Source: Sphingobium cloacae
GTDB taxonomy: Bacteria; Pseudomonadota; Alphaproteobacteria; Sphingomonadales; Sphingomonadaceae
DNA length: 64,000 nucleotides
NCBI RefSeq assembly: GCF_002355855.1
Contig: NZ_AP017655.1
Location: forward strand, 3,537,001 to 3,601,000
Reading direction: 5' to 3'
The notes beneath the pieces are model-generated. The model searched no databases, was not told the DNA's origin, and saw only the letters and a list, made by a program, of their open reading frames with translations. This document shows positions 8,476 through 18,002 of this stretch, piece by piece (positions within the stretch are counted from its first letter, which is position 1; each line of letters starts with the position of its first letter). The position numbers and the translations under genes were made by a program.

Positions 8476-8601
8476 TCAGCCCTGGCGCGCCTTGAAGCGG
8501 CGATTGGTCTTGTTGATGACATAGGTGCGGCCGCGACGACGGATCACGCGGTTGTCCCGGTGACGGCCCTTGAGCGACTTGAGCGAATTGCGGATCTTCA
8601 T
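8476..8601 (-). CDS. rpmJ: 50S ribosomal protein L36
   Basis: A 41-residue basic protein, too small for most ORF cut-offs. The sequence starts [20 protein letters not shown] and ends [12 protein letters not shown], matching alphaproteobacterial L36. It lacks the cysteines of the zinc-binding form and so is of the zinc-free type. L36 binds 23S rRNA in the large subunit. The start is ATG at 8601. It is followed after seven bases by the HAD phosphatase gene. Confidence 0.95.
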   Translation of the reverse strand: MKIRNSLKSLKGRHRDNRVIRRRGRTYVINKTNRRFKARQG

Positions 8602-8799
8602 GGAAGCCAGCCTTTGATGAATCTTTATGATCGGAAAATCGAAGCGCAGCCCCTATGGGTGGGACGGGCGAAAGTCAAGGGCGCAGGCCGCTCTTTTCCC
8701 GCCGTTCATCCTGCATGCAGCAAAGCCGTGGCTGATGCGTTAGGAAGGAATCCGCCGCGCGGCAACGTGTCAGGGCATCATATCGTCGGGAGTGCATTC

Positions 8800-9396
8800 A
8801 TGTTGAAGAAGATCGTCCTTCCCTGCTGTCTCGCCCTTTCGCTCGCCGCCTGCGCGACGGCGGTGCCGCCGGTGGAGGTGACGCGATTCCATGTCGGCGA
8901 TCCGGTGCGCAGCGGCACCATTGCGGTGGAGGAAATGCCCGGCAACCCGGACGTCAGCCTGGAATATCGCACCTATTCCAACGCCGTGCTTCAGGAATTG
9001 CAGTCGGTGGGCTTCACTCCGGCGGCCGAGGGGGCGAGGAGCGATTATGTGGCGCTGGTCGCTTTCCGCCGGGGATTTCGCCCGACCGGCTATGACCGCA
9101 GCGGCAATCCCGTCAGCGTGGGCGTAGGCGGCGGCGTGGGCAGCGGAGGCTTTTCCGGCATGGGCGTGGGCATCGGCATCAACCTGTCGGGCAAGCCCAA
9201 GGACATCGTGTCCACCGAATTGCAGGTCCAGATTCGCCGCCGTTCCGATTCGACCACTATCTGGGAAGGCCGCGCCATCACCGAAGCGCGCGAGGGGACG
9301 CCCGCGTCCCAGCCCGGCCTTGCCGCCGGAAAGCTCGCGACGGCGCTCATCCGGGGCTATCCCGGCGAGTCGGGGCGCACTATAACCGTCAAATGA
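8800..9396 (+). CDS. DUF4136-type lipoprotein
   Basis: A 198-residue predicted lipoprotein with signal peptide and lipobox LAAC (Cys18). The mature part resembles DUF4136: a pattern of EYRTYSNAVLQELQSVGF, then a glycine-rich stretch (SVGVGGGVGSGGFSGMGVG), then LQVQIRRRSDSTTIWEGRA. The family is envelope-located and of unknown function. The frame is open upstream; the ATG at 8800 is chosen because it begins the signal peptide. Its stop overlaps the start of the carboxypeptidase gene by four bases (ATGA), suggesting a two-gene operon. Confidence 0.82.
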   Translation: MLKKIVLPCCLALSLAACATAVPPVEVTRFHVGDPVRSGTIAVEEMPGNPDVSLEYRTYSNAVLQELQSVGFTPAAEGARSDYVALVAFRRGFRPTGYDRSGNPVSVGVGGGVGSGGFSGMGVGIGINLSGKPKDIVSTELQVQIRRRSDSTTIWEGRAITEAREGTPASQPGLAAGKLATALIRGYPGESGRTITVK

Positions 9397-10523
9397 CCAT
9401 CTCGATTTCCAGCGCTTTCGATAGCGGCAATATTCGCCTTCTCTCCATTAATGACACTCCGGCAGGCGTTCGCGCCGAGTTGGAGATCGTCCACGATCAC
9501 CAGAGCGATTTCTATCAATGGTTCCATTTCCGCGTCGCGGGCGTCGCCGGGCGGGAGGTGGAACTGGCGATCGTCAACTGCGCCCGCTCGGCCTATCCCG
9601 ACGGCTGGCCGGGCTATAAGGCGCGCTATAGCGAGGATCGCGAGAACTGGCTGCTCGCCGATACGGAATATGCGGACGGCACGCTCACCATCCGCCTGTC
9701 GCCGGACGTCAATGCCGTCTGGTTCGCCTATTTCGCGCCCTATTCGATGGAGCGCCACCACGACCTGATCGCCTGGGCCGCCTGTCAGCCGGGCGTGGAG
9801 CATCGCGAACTGGGACTGACGCTCGACGGCCAGCCGCTCGACCTGCTGACGTTGGGGGAGGGGCCGAAGAAGGTCTGGCTCTATGCCCGCCAGCATCCCG
9901 GCGAAAGCATGGCCGAATGGTGGATGGAAGGCGCGCTGGAGCGCCTGGCCGACGAAGAGGATGCCGTCGCCCGCCTGCTGCGGAGCAAGGCGACTTTCCA
10001 CATCGTCCCCAACATGAATCCGGACGGCAGCCGCCGGGGCCATCTGCGCACCAATGCCGCGGGCGTGAACCTCAACCGCGAATGGCATGAGCCGTCGATG
10101 GAACGCAGCCCCGAAGTCTTCCTCGTCCGCGCGGCGATGGACGAAACCGGCGTCGATTTCGCCATGGATGTGCATGGCGACGAAGCCATCCCGGCCGTGT
10201 TCCTCGCCGGGTTTGAAGGGATTCCCTCGATCACGGAACGGCAGGTCGCTCTTTTCCACCGCTATCGCGATACGCTGGCGGCGCGGACGCCCGATTTCCA
10301 GACGAAGCGCGGCTATCCCGCGGCGGCGGCGGGCCGGGCGAACCTGTCCATGTCCACCAACCAGCTTGCCGAGCATTTCGGCGCGGTGGCGATGACGTTG
10401 GAGATGCCGTTCAAGGACAATGACGACCTGCCCGACGCCGATTATGGCTGGTCGCCGGCGCGTTCGATGCAATTGGGCAAGGATTGCCTCGCCGTGCTGG
10501 CGGAGATGATCGACGCGATTTGA
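9393..10523 (+). CDS. M14-family zinc carboxypeptidase (cytosolic CCP-like)
   Basis: A 376-residue metallocarboxypeptidase without signal peptide. Residues 1-125 form a beta domain like that preceding the catalytic domain in cytosolic carboxypeptidases (M14D). The zinc ligands are His168 and Glu171 in ARQHPGES and His261 in MDVHGDE; NMNPDGSRRG and GVNLNREWH hold the substrate-binding residues, and Glu337 in MTLEMPF is the likely catalytic base. The bacterial substrate is unknown. It is translationally coupled to the preceding lipoprotein gene and is followed by a strong hairpin. Confidence 0.87.
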   Translation: MTISISSAFDSGNIRLLSINDTPAGVRAELEIVHDHQSDFYQWFHFRVAGVAGREVELAIVNCARSAYPDGWPGYKARYSEDRENWLLADTEYADGTLTIRLSPDVNAVWFAYFAPYSMERHHDLIAWAACQPGVEHRELGLTLDGQPLDLLTLGEGPKKVWLYARQHPGESMAEWWMEGALERLADEEDAVARLLRSKATFHIVPNMNPDGSRRGHLRTNAAGVNLNREWHEPSMERSPEVFLVRAAMDETGVDFAMDVHGDEAIPAVFLAGFEGIPSITERQVALFHRYRDTLAARTPDFQTKRGYPAAAAGRANLSMSTNQLAEHFGAVAMTLEMPFKDNDDLPDADYGWSPARSMQLGKDCLAVLAEMIDAI

Positions 10524-10530
10524 GATGATG

Positions 10531-10599
10531 GGTTTTGGGTAGACTTCGGACGGTCTGCTTCCAGCATGTCCCCTGCTCCTGCCTTGCGCAGGAGCAGGG
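10531..10599. repeat. Dispersed intergenic repeat with 12-bp hairpin
   Basis: The left part (GGTTTTGGGT, then CGGACGGTCTGCTT) nearly matches the element at 56094. The right part is a perfect inverted repeat, CCCTGCTCCTGC / GCAGGAGCAGGG (10571-10582 and 10588-10599), with a 5-base loop. It lies between two convergent genes and may also act as a bidirectional terminator, though there is no T-run. Related elements are at 12511 and 22574. Confidence 0.7.
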
Positions 10600-10630
10600 C
10601 TCGCCTGACGGCAAAGTCTGGCGGTCCCCT

Positions 10631-11347
10631 TCAGCCGAACAGGTCGCCCAGAAAGTCCTTCATCGCCCGGAAGCTGCGCCGGTCGGCATCTGCGCTATAG
10701 AACAACCCCCTGTCCTTCAGTTGCGCCGACTGATCGGTGAAGGCGTGTCCGACATGCCCATAAGCATGAAGCTGCCAGTCGCACCCCGCCTCCGTCAGTT
10801 CCGCCGCCAGCGCGACCGTGACGTCGGGCGGCGCCACCGGATCGTCCCAGCCGTGGCAGATCAGCAGCTTCGCGCGGATGGCGGCGTTGGGGAAGGACGG
10901 CGCGTCATATACGCCATGCAGGCTCACCCCGCCCGCGATGTCCGCGCCGCTGCGAGCCAGATCGAGCACGCATTTGCCGCCGAAGCAGAAGCCGATGGCG
11001 GCGGTACGCGACTCTTCGACTTCCGTCATGGCCTTGAGAAGCTCGTGGGCGGCGGTCACCCGCTCGCGCAGCAAAAGGCGGTTGTTGTTCAACTCGGCCA
11101 TGTAACGGCCGAAATCCTCTTCTGCCCGCGTCGTGCGCTTTCCCTGACCGAAGACATCCGCGACCAGAACGGTATAGCCCAGCCCCGCCACCTTCTCCGC
11201 ATAGGCGAAGTCCGCCTCTTTCGTGCCCAGCACATTGGGAAAGAGAAGGATGCCGGGTTTCGGTCCTGGCCCGCCCGGTATGACGGCCATATTCTCGAAT
11301 GGACCCGATGGATCATAATGCATGACGATGCGGCGGGTGATGCTCAT
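10631..11347 (-). CDS. Dienelactone hydrolase family protein
   Basis: A 238-residue alpha/beta hydrolase of the dienelactone hydrolase family. The catalytic triad is Cys121 in the nucleophile elbow GFCFGG, Asp168 or Asp169 in HGWDDPVAP, and His201 in GHVGHAFTD. Classical members open dienelactones in chloroaromatic breakdown, but many homologues have other or unknown substrates, and there are no aromatic-degradation genes nearby. AGGAG lies six bases before the ATG. The gene is 20 bases downstream of prmA on the same strand. Confidence 0.88.
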   Translation of the reverse strand: MSITRRIVMHYDPSGPFENMAVIPGGPGPKPGILLFPNVLGTKEADFAYAEKVAGLGYTVLVADVFGQGKRTTRAEEDFGRYMAELNNNRLLLRERVTAAHELLKAMTEVEESRTAAIGFCFGGKCVLDLARSGADIAGGVSLHGVYDAPSFPNAAIRAKLLICHGWDDPVAPPDVTVALAAELTEAGCDWQLHAYGHVGHAFTDQSAQLKDRGLFYSADADRRSFRAMKDFLGDLFG

Positions 11348-11367
11348 GACGGTCTCCTGTCTCGTGC

Positions 11368-12360
11368 TCAGATGCTTCCAAAACCCCAGGCTTCGCCCCG
11401 TTCCGCGCTGTCGAATCGGCGGGGACGTTTCCAGCCGATCTGGGGCCGCTTGCGAAGCCGCAGCGTCGGCCAGTCGCCCCGGTCGCTCCGCTGCGCCAGC
11501 CGCATCCCCTGCGCGCGATAGGCCGCCAGCACCATGTCCGCCTGTTCCCTGAGCAGACCGGCCAGCACGATGGTCCCGCCTTCCTCCACCAGCGCGCAGA
11601 GCGATGGCGCCAGTTCGATCAGCGGCCCGGCGAGGATATTGGCGATCAGCAGGTCATAGGGCGCGCGCCGGATGAGCGCGGGATGATCCACGCCCGCCGC
11701 CGTGAACAGGCCGACCCGGCCCGCGCCCGTCCCCAGCCGCACGCCATTGGCGCGTGCATTCTCCGCGCTGATCTCCACCGCCACCGGGTCGATGTCCGAA
11801 GCCGTCGCATAAGCGCGCGGCCAGAGGCTCAGCGCCGCGAAAGCCAGCAGTCCCGTGCCCGTCCCGATATCGGCGACATTACCGAACCGCATCCCCACGC
11901 GCCGCATCCGGTCCAGCATCATCAGGCAGCCGGACGTGGTTTCATGCTGCCCCGTGCCGAAAGCGCGGCTCGCCCCGATCAGGAAATTGACGTGGCCGGG
12001 CAGTTCGGGATCGCCGGTCAGATTGCGGACGTGGAAACGCCCGGCGGTGACTGGTTCCAGCCCCTGCTGGCTCATCGTCACCCAATCCTGGTCGGCAAGC
12101 TGTTCGATCACCGGCTTGGCGGCTCTGGCGCTCGGCACCAGCGTTCGCAGCAATTTGACGGCGGCGGTGCCCGGCTTGCCCTCGAAATAGGCTTCGAGCC
12201 GCCAACTCTCGTCACTGTCCGGTTCGGCTTCGCTGGTCATCAGCACCGGCGGCTTGTCCATCATCGCAAAGGCGGCGATGTCGCCTTCCAGCGCCTCTGC
12301 TTCCATACGGGTGCAGGGCAGGGTGACTTTCCAGCTTTGGGCGGAGGCGGCATCGGTCAT
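11368..12360 (-). CDS. prmA: Ribosomal protein L11 methyltransferase
   Basis: S-adenosylmethionine-dependent enzyme that trimethylates ribosomal protein L11. The 330-residue protein has an N-terminal substrate domain, then the Rossmann methyltransferase with VADIGTGTGLLAFAAL (motif I), the acidic ASDIDPVAVEISAENAR and the PrmA signature LLIANILAGPLIELAP. It ends with an unusual basic tail (KRPQIGWKRPRRFD). The ATG at 12360 is chosen over an upstream frame extension that lacks homology. It probably forms an operon with the downstream hydrolase gene. Confidence 0.93.
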   Translation of the reverse strand: MTDAASAQSWKVTLPCTRMEAEALEGDIAAFAMMDKPPVLMTSEAEPDSDESWRLEAYFEGKPGTAAVKLLRTLVPSARAAKPVIEQLADQDWVTMSQQGLEPVTAGRFHVRNLTGDPELPGHVNFLIGASRAFGTGQHETTSGCLMMLDRMRRVGMRFGNVADIGTGTGLLAFAALSLWPRAYATASDIDPVAVEISAENARANGVRLGTGAGRVGLFTAAGVDHPALIRRAPYDLLIANILAGPLIELAPSLCALVEEGGTIVLAGLLREQADMVLAAYRAQGMRLAQRSDRGDWPTLRLRKRPQIGWKRPRRFDSAERGEAWGFGSI

Positions 12361-12510
12361 GCCGCCGCCTTTACTGCACTGGGAGCGGAAGGGAAAGTAT
12401 GAGGCAGGCTGCATCGGAAGGGAAGTTTCGGCCTACCGCGGACGATGTTTATTTGTCATCCTGGACCAGGTGCGGGACAACGCTTGCCCTCTCCACAGGT
12501 TGCATTGCGC

Positions 12511-12555
12511 CATGCTGCTGCCTTTGCAGGAGCATGTCAGATGAAGAAGCAGGCC
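12511..12555. repeat. Dispersed intergenic repeat, hairpin copy
   Basis: CATGCTGCTGC and GCAGGAGCATG form an 11-bp stem with one mismatch around a CTTT loop. Downstream lies TCAGATGAAGAAGCAGGCC, nearly the same as the segment at 22600-22616. It sits in the 225-base gap between prmA and the chemoreceptor gene, where I see nothing else. Confidence 0.6.
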
Positions 12556-12585
12556 CGCTGCCTTCCACCCAAATCCACCCGCGCC

Positions 12586-13914
12586 CTATGCTACCTGCCG
12601 GCTGAAATCGGACGACGCCTCGCGCAATCCCGACAGCTTGCCTTCCACCGTCATGAAGCCGCGTTCAAGCTGGTCGATTTCCGACGCCACCACTTCCGTA
12701 TCCTGCCGGATCGCGGAGATGGTGGTCGACATCGAGTCGGCGGCCAGCGCGGTTTCGTCGACGGCGGCGGTGATCATCGTTACGGTCTGGGCCTGCTGGT
12801 CCATGGCGTGACGGATGCGCTGGGCGCTGCTCTGGACTTCGCCCACCGTGTCGCGGATGCGCTCGTTGGTCTGCACCGACTGGAGCGTCGATGCCTGAAT
12901 ATCCGCGATCTTTCCCGCGATCTCGTCGGTCGCCCGCGCGGTCTGGTTGGCGAGGCTCTTCACCTCCTGGGCGACCACGGCAAAGCCGCGCCCCGCATCG
13001 CCCGCCCGCGCCGCCTCGATCGTCGCGTTGAGCGCCAGCAGGTTGGTCTGCCCGGCAATGTCGCGGATCAGGCCCAGGATCGATTCGATCGACTTGGCAT
13101 GTTCGGACAGGGTGGTGGACATGGCCACGGCCTCGCCGGACTGTTCTGCCGCGCGCAACGCCACCTCGGCCGCGCTTTCCACTTCGGCGCGAGCGTCCTC
13201 TATGGCGCGGATCAGCCCTGCGGACGTCTGCGCCGCGTCTCGCATGGCGAGCGCGGACTGTTCGGCGGCAGCCGCGACTTCGGACGCCTTGCCCAGCATT
13301 CCACGGGTCGCGGCGGAGGCATCCTTGGCCTGTTCGCGCAGCGACTCGCCCAGATGCGAAGCGCCGTCGATCTCGCCGACGATCCGTTGCTCGAACAGCG
13401 CGCCGAAGCGTATCCGTTCCGCGCGCTGGGCATCGGCGATGTCCTGCGCCATGACGTTGCTCAACATGCCTATGCTCATCATCGACAGGCGATTGACCGT
13501 CCGCAATAGCCTCTGGCAGCGCTCCCGGTCTTCCCAAATCCGTTCGCAGATCAGCTCCGCAAGCTTTTCATCGGCGCGCGCGACGGAAGCCAGCACTGCC
13601 GCTACCGGAAGGTTCCGCTTGCTTGCATGGCGCACGCATTCGGTGGCCATGCGGCCCCATTCCCCGGCATTGTAGCGCGCCAGTTTCTCCCGCGCATATT
13701 GGCGCGTGGCGGCCTCGATCTTTCGCAGTGTTTCCGGCGACAGGCAGGCGGTCAGTTTCGCCTCCGTGACATAAGTGTCGTAGAATGTCTGCGCGACGAG
13801 ATCGATGGAATCTTCGATCAACTCATGGATTTCCAGCGCCTCCGGCCCGATGCTAGGGTCCAGTTCGGCCAAATTGTCGGCGCGGATCAGCCAGCTATTG
13901 TTGACGTGCGGCAT
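12586..13914 (-). CDS. Soluble methyl-accepting chemotaxis protein, possibly globin-coupled
   Basis: A 442-residue cytoplasmic chemoreceptor with no membrane segment. The C-terminal half is a standard signalling domain with the hairpin tip [19 protein letters not shown] and [15 protein letters not shown], which contacts CheA/CheW. The N-terminal 160 residues are all-helical and resemble a sensor globin: [13 protein letters not shown], and a candidate proximal haem ligand His96 in [12 protein letters not shown]. If so, it would sense oxygen or another gas; haem binding is inferred only. No che or flagellar genes are nearby, so it is an orphan receptor. Confidence 0.85.
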   Translation of the reverse strand: MPHVNNSWLIRADNLAELDPSIGPEALEIHELIEDSIDLVAQTFYDTYVTEAKLTACLSPETLRKIEAATRQYAREKLARYNAGEWGRMATECVRHASKRNLPVAAVLASVARADEKLAELICERIWEDRERCQRLLRTVNRLSMMSIGMLSNVMAQDIADAQRAERIRFGALFEQRIVGEIDGASHLGESLREQAKDASAATRGMLGKASEVAAAAEQSALAMRDAAQTSAGLIRAIEDARAEVESAAEVALRAAEQSGEAVAMSTTLSEHAKSIESILGLIRDIAGQTNLLALNATIEAARAGDAGRGFAVVAQEVKSLANQTARATDEIAGKIADIQASTLQSVQTNERIRDTVGEVQSSAQRIRHAMDQQAQTVTMITAAVDETALAADSMSTTISAIRQDTEVVASEIDQLERGFMTVEGKLSGLREASSDFSRQVA

Positions 13915-14089
13915 AGCTCGATATGTCCCCCAGATGGTGCGCAGTCGTTTCCCGGACTGATTAGCCTGCTTTGGTTAACGGATTCTTTATCCCGCCGTTC
14001 ACGCACCACCTTTCGCCGTGCCTTGCCCTTCGCCGCGTTCGCTCCTAAGGGGAGCGGAACCACAGACAAGATCAGGGATACGGGTAGAC

Positions 14090-14485
14090 ATGGCGCGATC
14101 CACCAGCCGGCCGCTCTCGCCGCATTTGACGATATGGAAATGGGGGCCGCATATGGCGATCTCCATCCTGCACCGCATCACCGGCAACGGCCTCGCCATC
14201 GTCGGCGCGCTGGGGCTGGTATGGTGGCTGATGGCCGCCGCGACGGGACCGGAAGCCTATGCGACCTTCGTGAAGTGCGCGACTTCCCCCATCGGCATTA
14301 TCGTCATGGTCGGCCTGACCTGGGCATTCTTCCAGCATCTCTTTTCCGGCCTTCGCCATTTCGTGCTCGACATGGGCGCGGGTTACGAGCTTCGGACCAA
14401 CAAGACATGGTCGGTCGTCGCGATGATCGCTTCGATCGTCGTCACGGCGCTGGTCTGGGCCTATATTTTCGGGGGGAAGCTCTGA
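14090..14485 (+). CDS. sdhC: Succinate dehydrogenase cytochrome b556 subunit
   Basis: Membrane anchor of complex II, which oxidises succinate and reduces ubiquinone. The 131-residue protein has the SdhC signature RPLSPHLTIWKWG, SILHRITG and the probable haem-ligand histidine in FSGLRHFVLDMG, plus three hydrophobic segments. The ATG at 14090 begins the conserved part. A small inverted repeat, CGCTCC/GGAGCG (14040-14056), lies in the leader. Its stop overlaps the sdhD start by one base (TGATG). Confidence 0.93.
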   Translation: MARSTSRPLSPHLTIWKWGPHMAISILHRITGNGLAIVGALGLVWWLMAAATGPEAYATFVKCATSPIGIIVMVGLTWAFFQHLFSGLRHFVLDMGAGYELRTNKTWSVVAMIASIVVTALVWAYIFGGKL

Positions 14486-14874
14486 TGGGAACGGGAACCG
14501 GAATCGGCCGCGTCCGTGGCCTGGGATCGGCGCGTCACGGCGCGTTTCACTGGCTGGCCCAGCGCTACACCGCCGTCGGCAACCTGCTGCTCGTCCTGTG
14601 GTTGATCTTCAGCCTGCTGACGCTGCCGGGCCTCGATTATGAAAGCGTGACGGCTTGGATCGCCCATCCGCTGGTGGCAGTGCCGATGATGCTGATGATC
14701 GTCAGCATCTTCTGGCATCTGCGCCTGGGCATGCAGGTGATGCTGGAGGATTATGTGCATGACAAGGGGCTCGCCTTCCTGTCCGTGCTTCTCCTCAACT
14801 TCTACGCCATCGGCGGCGCGGCCGCCGGCATCTTCGCCATCGCGAAGATCGCCTTCATGGGAGCTGCCGCATAA
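14485..14874 (+). CDS. sdhD: Succinate dehydrogenase membrane anchor subunit
   Basis: Second membrane anchor of complex II, 129 residues with three transmembrane segments. SdhD features are [15 protein letters not shown] near the N-terminus and [20 protein letters not shown], with the histidine and the aspartate-tyrosine pair near the quinone site. Single-base overlaps couple it to sdhC before it and to sdhA after it (TAATG). Confidence 0.92.
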   Translation: MGTGTGIGRVRGLGSARHGAFHWLAQRYTAVGNLLLVLWLIFSLLTLPGLDYESVTAWIAHPLVAVPMMLMIVSIFWHLRLGMQVMLEDYVHDKGLAFLSVLLLNFYAIGGAAAGIFAIAKIAFMGAAA

Positions 14875-16691
14875 TGTCGACCGAAGCCTACAAGATCATC
14901 GACCACACCTATGACACCGTGGTGGTGGGCGCGGGCGGCTCCGGCCTGCGCGCGACCATGGGCAGCGCCGAAGCGGGCCTCAAGACCGCCTGCATCACCA
15001 AGCTGTTCCCAACCCGGTCGCACACCGTCGCCGCGCAGGGCGGCATCGCGGCGTCGCTCGGCAACAACTCGCCCGATCACTGGACCTGGCATATGTACGA
15101 CACCGTCAAGGGGTCCGACTGGCTGGGCGATCAGGACGCGATCGAATATATGGTGCGCGAAGCGCCCGCCGCCGTGATCGAGCTGGAACATGCGGGCGTC
15201 CCGTTCAGCCGCAATGAGAACGGCACCATCTACCAGCGTCCCTTCGGCGGCCACATGCAGAATATGGGCGAAGGCCCGCCGGTGCAGCGCACCTGCGCCG
15301 CCGCCGACCGTACCGGCCATGCCATGCTCCACGCGCTCTACCAGCAGAGCCTGAAGTATGACGCGGACTTCTACATCGAATATTTCGCCATCGACCTCAT
15401 CATGGAGGACGGCCCCAACGGCAAGGAATGCCGCGGCGTCATCGCCATCTGCATGGAGGACGGGTCGATCCACCGCTTCCGCAGCCATGCGGTCGTGCTG
15501 GCGACGGGTGGCTATGGCCGCGCCTATTTCTCCGCCACCTCGGCGCATAGCTGCACCGGCGATGGCGGCGGCATGGTGCTACGCGCGGGCCTGCCCTTGC
15601 AGGACCTGGAGTTCGTGCAGTTCCACCCGACCGGCATTTACGGCGCGGGCGTGCTCATCACCGAGGGCGCGCGCGGCGAGGGCGGCTACCTCACCAACTC
15701 GGAAGGCGAGCGTTTCATGGAACGCTATGCCCCTTCGGCGAAGGATCTGGCCTCGCGCGACGTGGTGTCGCGCTCCATGGCGATGGAGATGCGCGAAGGA
15801 CGCGGCGTGGGTCCGAACAAGGACCATATCTACCTGCACCTCGATCACATCGATCCCAAGGTGCTGGCGGAGCGTTTGCCGGGCATCACCGAGAGCGGCA
15901 AGATTTTCGCGGGCGTCGACCTGACCCGCCAGCCGCTGCCCGTGACGCCGACCGTCCACTACAATATGGGCGGCATCCCCTGTAACTATCATGGACAGGT
16001 GGTGACGAAGGTCGGCGACGATCCCGAAGTCGTGGTGCCGGGCCTCTATGCGGTCGGCGAAGCGGCTTGCGTGTCGGTCCATGGCGCGAACCGCCTCGGC
16101 TCCAACTCGCTGATCGACCTTGTCGTGTTCGGCCGCGCGACCGGCCTGCATCTCAAGGAAACGATCAAGCCCAACGGATCGCACCGTCCGCTGCCCAAGG
16201 ATGCGGCCGATCTGGCGCTGGGGCGCCTCGACCATTTCCGCAATGCCAAGGGCGGATCGTCGACCGCGAAAATCCGCCTCGAAATGCAGCACACCATGCA
16301 GAAGCACGCCGCCGTGTTCCGCGACAGCGCGCTCCTGTCGGAAGGCGTCGCCAAGATGGCGGAGGTCAACAAGCGGTTGCAGGACGTGTCCATCGCCGAC
16401 CGTTCGCTGATCTGGAACACCGACCTCATTGAGACGCTGGAACTGGACAACCTGATGAGCCAGGCCGTCTGCACGATGGTCGGCGCGGAAAACCGCAAGG
16501 AAAGCCGCGGCGCCCACGCGCATGAGGATTATCCGAACCGCGACGACGTGAACTGGATGAAGCACACGGTCAGCTGGTTCGAAGGCTGGGGCGGCAATGG
16601 CGGCAAGGTGACGCTCGATTACCGTCCGGTGCACGACTACACGCTCACCGACGAAGCGGAATATATCAAGCCCAAGGCGCGCGTTTACTGA
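14874..16691 (+). CDS. sdhA: Succinate dehydrogenase flavoprotein subunit
   Basis: Catalytic subunit of complex II, 605 residues, full length. It contains the dinucleotide fold [12 protein letters not shown], the histidine that carries covalent FAD (His50 in [11 protein letters not shown]), the active-site segments [10 protein letters not shown] and [10 protein letters not shown], and [11 protein letters not shown] near the FAD. The usual next gene, sdhB (iron-sulfur subunit), is absent: a terminator follows within 30 bases and the next genes are aroB and aroK on the other strand. sdhB must be elsewhere in the genome. Confidence 0.97.
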   Translation: MSTEAYKIIDHTYDTVVVGAGGSGLRATMGSAEAGLKTACITKLFPTRSHTVAAQGGIAASLGNNSPDHWTWHMYDTVKGSDWLGDQDAIEYMVREAPAAVIELEHAGVPFSRNENGTIYQRPFGGHMQNMGEGPPVQRTCAAADRTGHAMLHALYQQSLKYDADFYIEYFAIDLIMEDGPNGKECRGVIAICMEDGSIHRFRSHAVVLATGGYGRAYFSATSAHSCTGDGGGMVLRAGLPLQDLEFVQFHPTGIYGAGVLITEGARGEGGYLTNSEGERFMERYAPSAKDLASRDVVSRSMAMEMREGRGVGPNKDHIYLHLDHIDPKVLAERLPGITESGKIFAGVDLTRQPLPVTPTVHYNMGGIPCNYHGQVVTKVGDDPEVVVPGLYAVGEAACVSVHGANRLGSNSLIDLVVFGRATGLHLKETIKPNGSHRPLPKDAADLALGRLDHFRNAKGGSSTAKIRLEMQHTMQKHAAVFRDSALLSEGVAKMAEVNKRLQDVSIADRSLIWNTDLIETLELDNLMSQAVCTMVGAENRKESRGAHAHEDYPNRDDVNWMKHTVSWFEGWGGNGGKVTLDYRPVHDYTLTDEAEYIKPKARVY

Positions 16692-16718
16692 TCGCAGGAT
16701 ATGGGTGGAAAAGAGAAG

Positions 16719-16747
16719 GGGCGGGCTGCAAAGCTCGCCCTTTTTTG
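16719..16747 (+). terminator. Rho-independent terminator after sdhA
   Basis: GGGCGGGCT / AGCTCGCCC (one G-U pair) closes on the GNRA-type loop GCAA and is followed by a T-run. It lies 27 bases after the sdhA stop and ends the sdhCDA transcript. Confidence 0.92.
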
Positions 16748-16780
16748 TTGAGGATACAGTGTCGGGTTAGATACTCATCC

Positions 16781-16832
16781 CCGTTCGCCTTGTCGAAGGC
16801 TCTGCACCCTTCGACAAGCTCAGCCCGAACGG
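16781..16832. repeat. Dispersed palindromic repeat (TTCGACAAGCTCAGCCCGAACG type)
   Basis: Arms CCGTTCG-CCTTGTCGAAGG and CCTTCGACAAGCTCAGCCCGAACGG lie head to head, forming an imperfect hairpin. The left arm lacks about six bases of the right arm. A second copy lies at 56132-56227. This is a widespread intergenic repeat in sphingomonads and some other GC-rich bacteria; function unknown. Confidence 0.8.
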
Positions 16833-16889
16833 ATGAATGAGTGTCCGCTAGCTGAAGTATGGCGTCCCACAAATAGCGGATGCCTCCTG

Positions 16890-18002
16890 CTATGCTCCCG
16901 CCACGCGATCTTCGTCGAGGAAAGCCGCCACATCGGCCAGCACGACATCCTTCGACAGGAAGGTCCGCCCGATCCCCTGTGCCAGCAGGAAGGGCAGGGT
17001 GCCTGCCGCCATTTTCTTGTCGTGCAGCATATGCGCGACCAGCGCCGCTCCGTCCGCCTGCACATGGGCAGTGGCGAGATCGTAAGGCAATCCTACCGCC
17101 TTGAGATGCGCCGTTACGCGCGCCGCTTCCTCCGCCGGGCAAAGCCCCAGCCGCGCCGAATAGCGGAAGGCCAGAGCCATGCCTGCCGCCACCCCTTCGC
17201 CATGAAGCAGCCTGTCGGAAAATCCCGTATCCGCTTCCAGCGCATGTCCAAAGGTATGGCCCAGGTTCAGCAATGCGCGACGCCCTGACGTTTCGCGTTC
17301 GTCATCGGCGACGATGGCGGCCTTGGCGCGTACGCTGCGTTCGATGGCATATTCCCGGGCTTGCGGATCGCCGCCCAGCAGCTTGCTTCCGTCCCGCTCG
17401 CACCATGCGAAGAAATCGGGATCGTCGATCAGGCCATATTTCACGACCTCCGCATAGCCCGCCCGCGTTTCGCGCGGCGGCAGGCTGTCGAGCGTCGAGG
17501 GATCGATGAGGACAAGGGCAGGCTGATAGAAGCTGCCGATCAGATTCTTGCCCGCCCGCGCGTTGATCGCCGTCTTGCCGCCGACCGAACTGTCCACCTG
17601 CGCCAGCAGGGTGGTCGGCACCTGGATGAAATGGCATCCGCGCTTGAGGATCGAGGCCGCGAAGCCGACCAGGTCGCCGATCACGCCGCCGCCCAGCGCC
17701 ACGACATGATCGCCCCGCTCGATCTCCCGCTCCAGCAGATCGTCCAGTAGCCCTTCCAGATGGCGCCAGCTTTTCGTCTGCTCGCCGGGGGGAAGGACGA
17801 TCGGCTCCACCGTCACATTGGCGGCGCGCAGGCTCGCCTCCAGCCGGGGAAGCTGCGCCGCCGCGACATGGGCATCGGTCACCACCACCAGCCGCCCCTT
17901 GCGCGCATAGCCCGCCAGATGGCTGCCCGCCCGGTCCAGCGCGCCCTGCTCGATCAGGATGTCGTAACTGCGCGCATCCAGCGCGACTCGCACTATTGCC
18001 AT
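16890..18002 (-). CDS. aroB: 3-Dehydroquinate synthase
   Basis: Second step of the shikimate pathway: DAHP to 3-dehydroquinate, using NAD+ and a divalent metal. The 370-residue protein has VVALGGGVIGDLVGFAAS (nucleotide site), PTTLLAQVDSSVGGKT, EVVKYGLI and the metal-binding NLGHTFGHALE with its histidines. The length is normal. Its start overlaps the aroK stop by ten bases, so the two are cotranscribed in the common order aroK-aroB. Confidence 0.97.
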   Translation of the reverse strand: MAIVRVALDARSYDILIEQGALDRAGSHLAGYARKGRLVVVTDAHVAAAQLPRLEASLRAANVTVEPIVLPPGEQTKSWRHLEGLLDDLLEREIERGDHVVALGGGVIGDLVGFAASILKRGCHFIQVPTTLLAQVDSSVGGKTAINARAGKNLIGSFYQPALVLIDPSTLDSLPPRETRAGYAEVVKYGLIDDPDFFAWCERDGSKLLGGDPQAREYAIERSVRAKAAIVADDERETSGRRALLNLGHTFGHALEADTGFSDRLLHGEGVAAGMALAFRYSARLGLCPAEEAARVTAHLKAVGLPYDLATAHVQADGAALVAHMLHDKKMAAGTLPFLLAQGIGRTFLSKDVVLADVAAFLDEDRVAGA

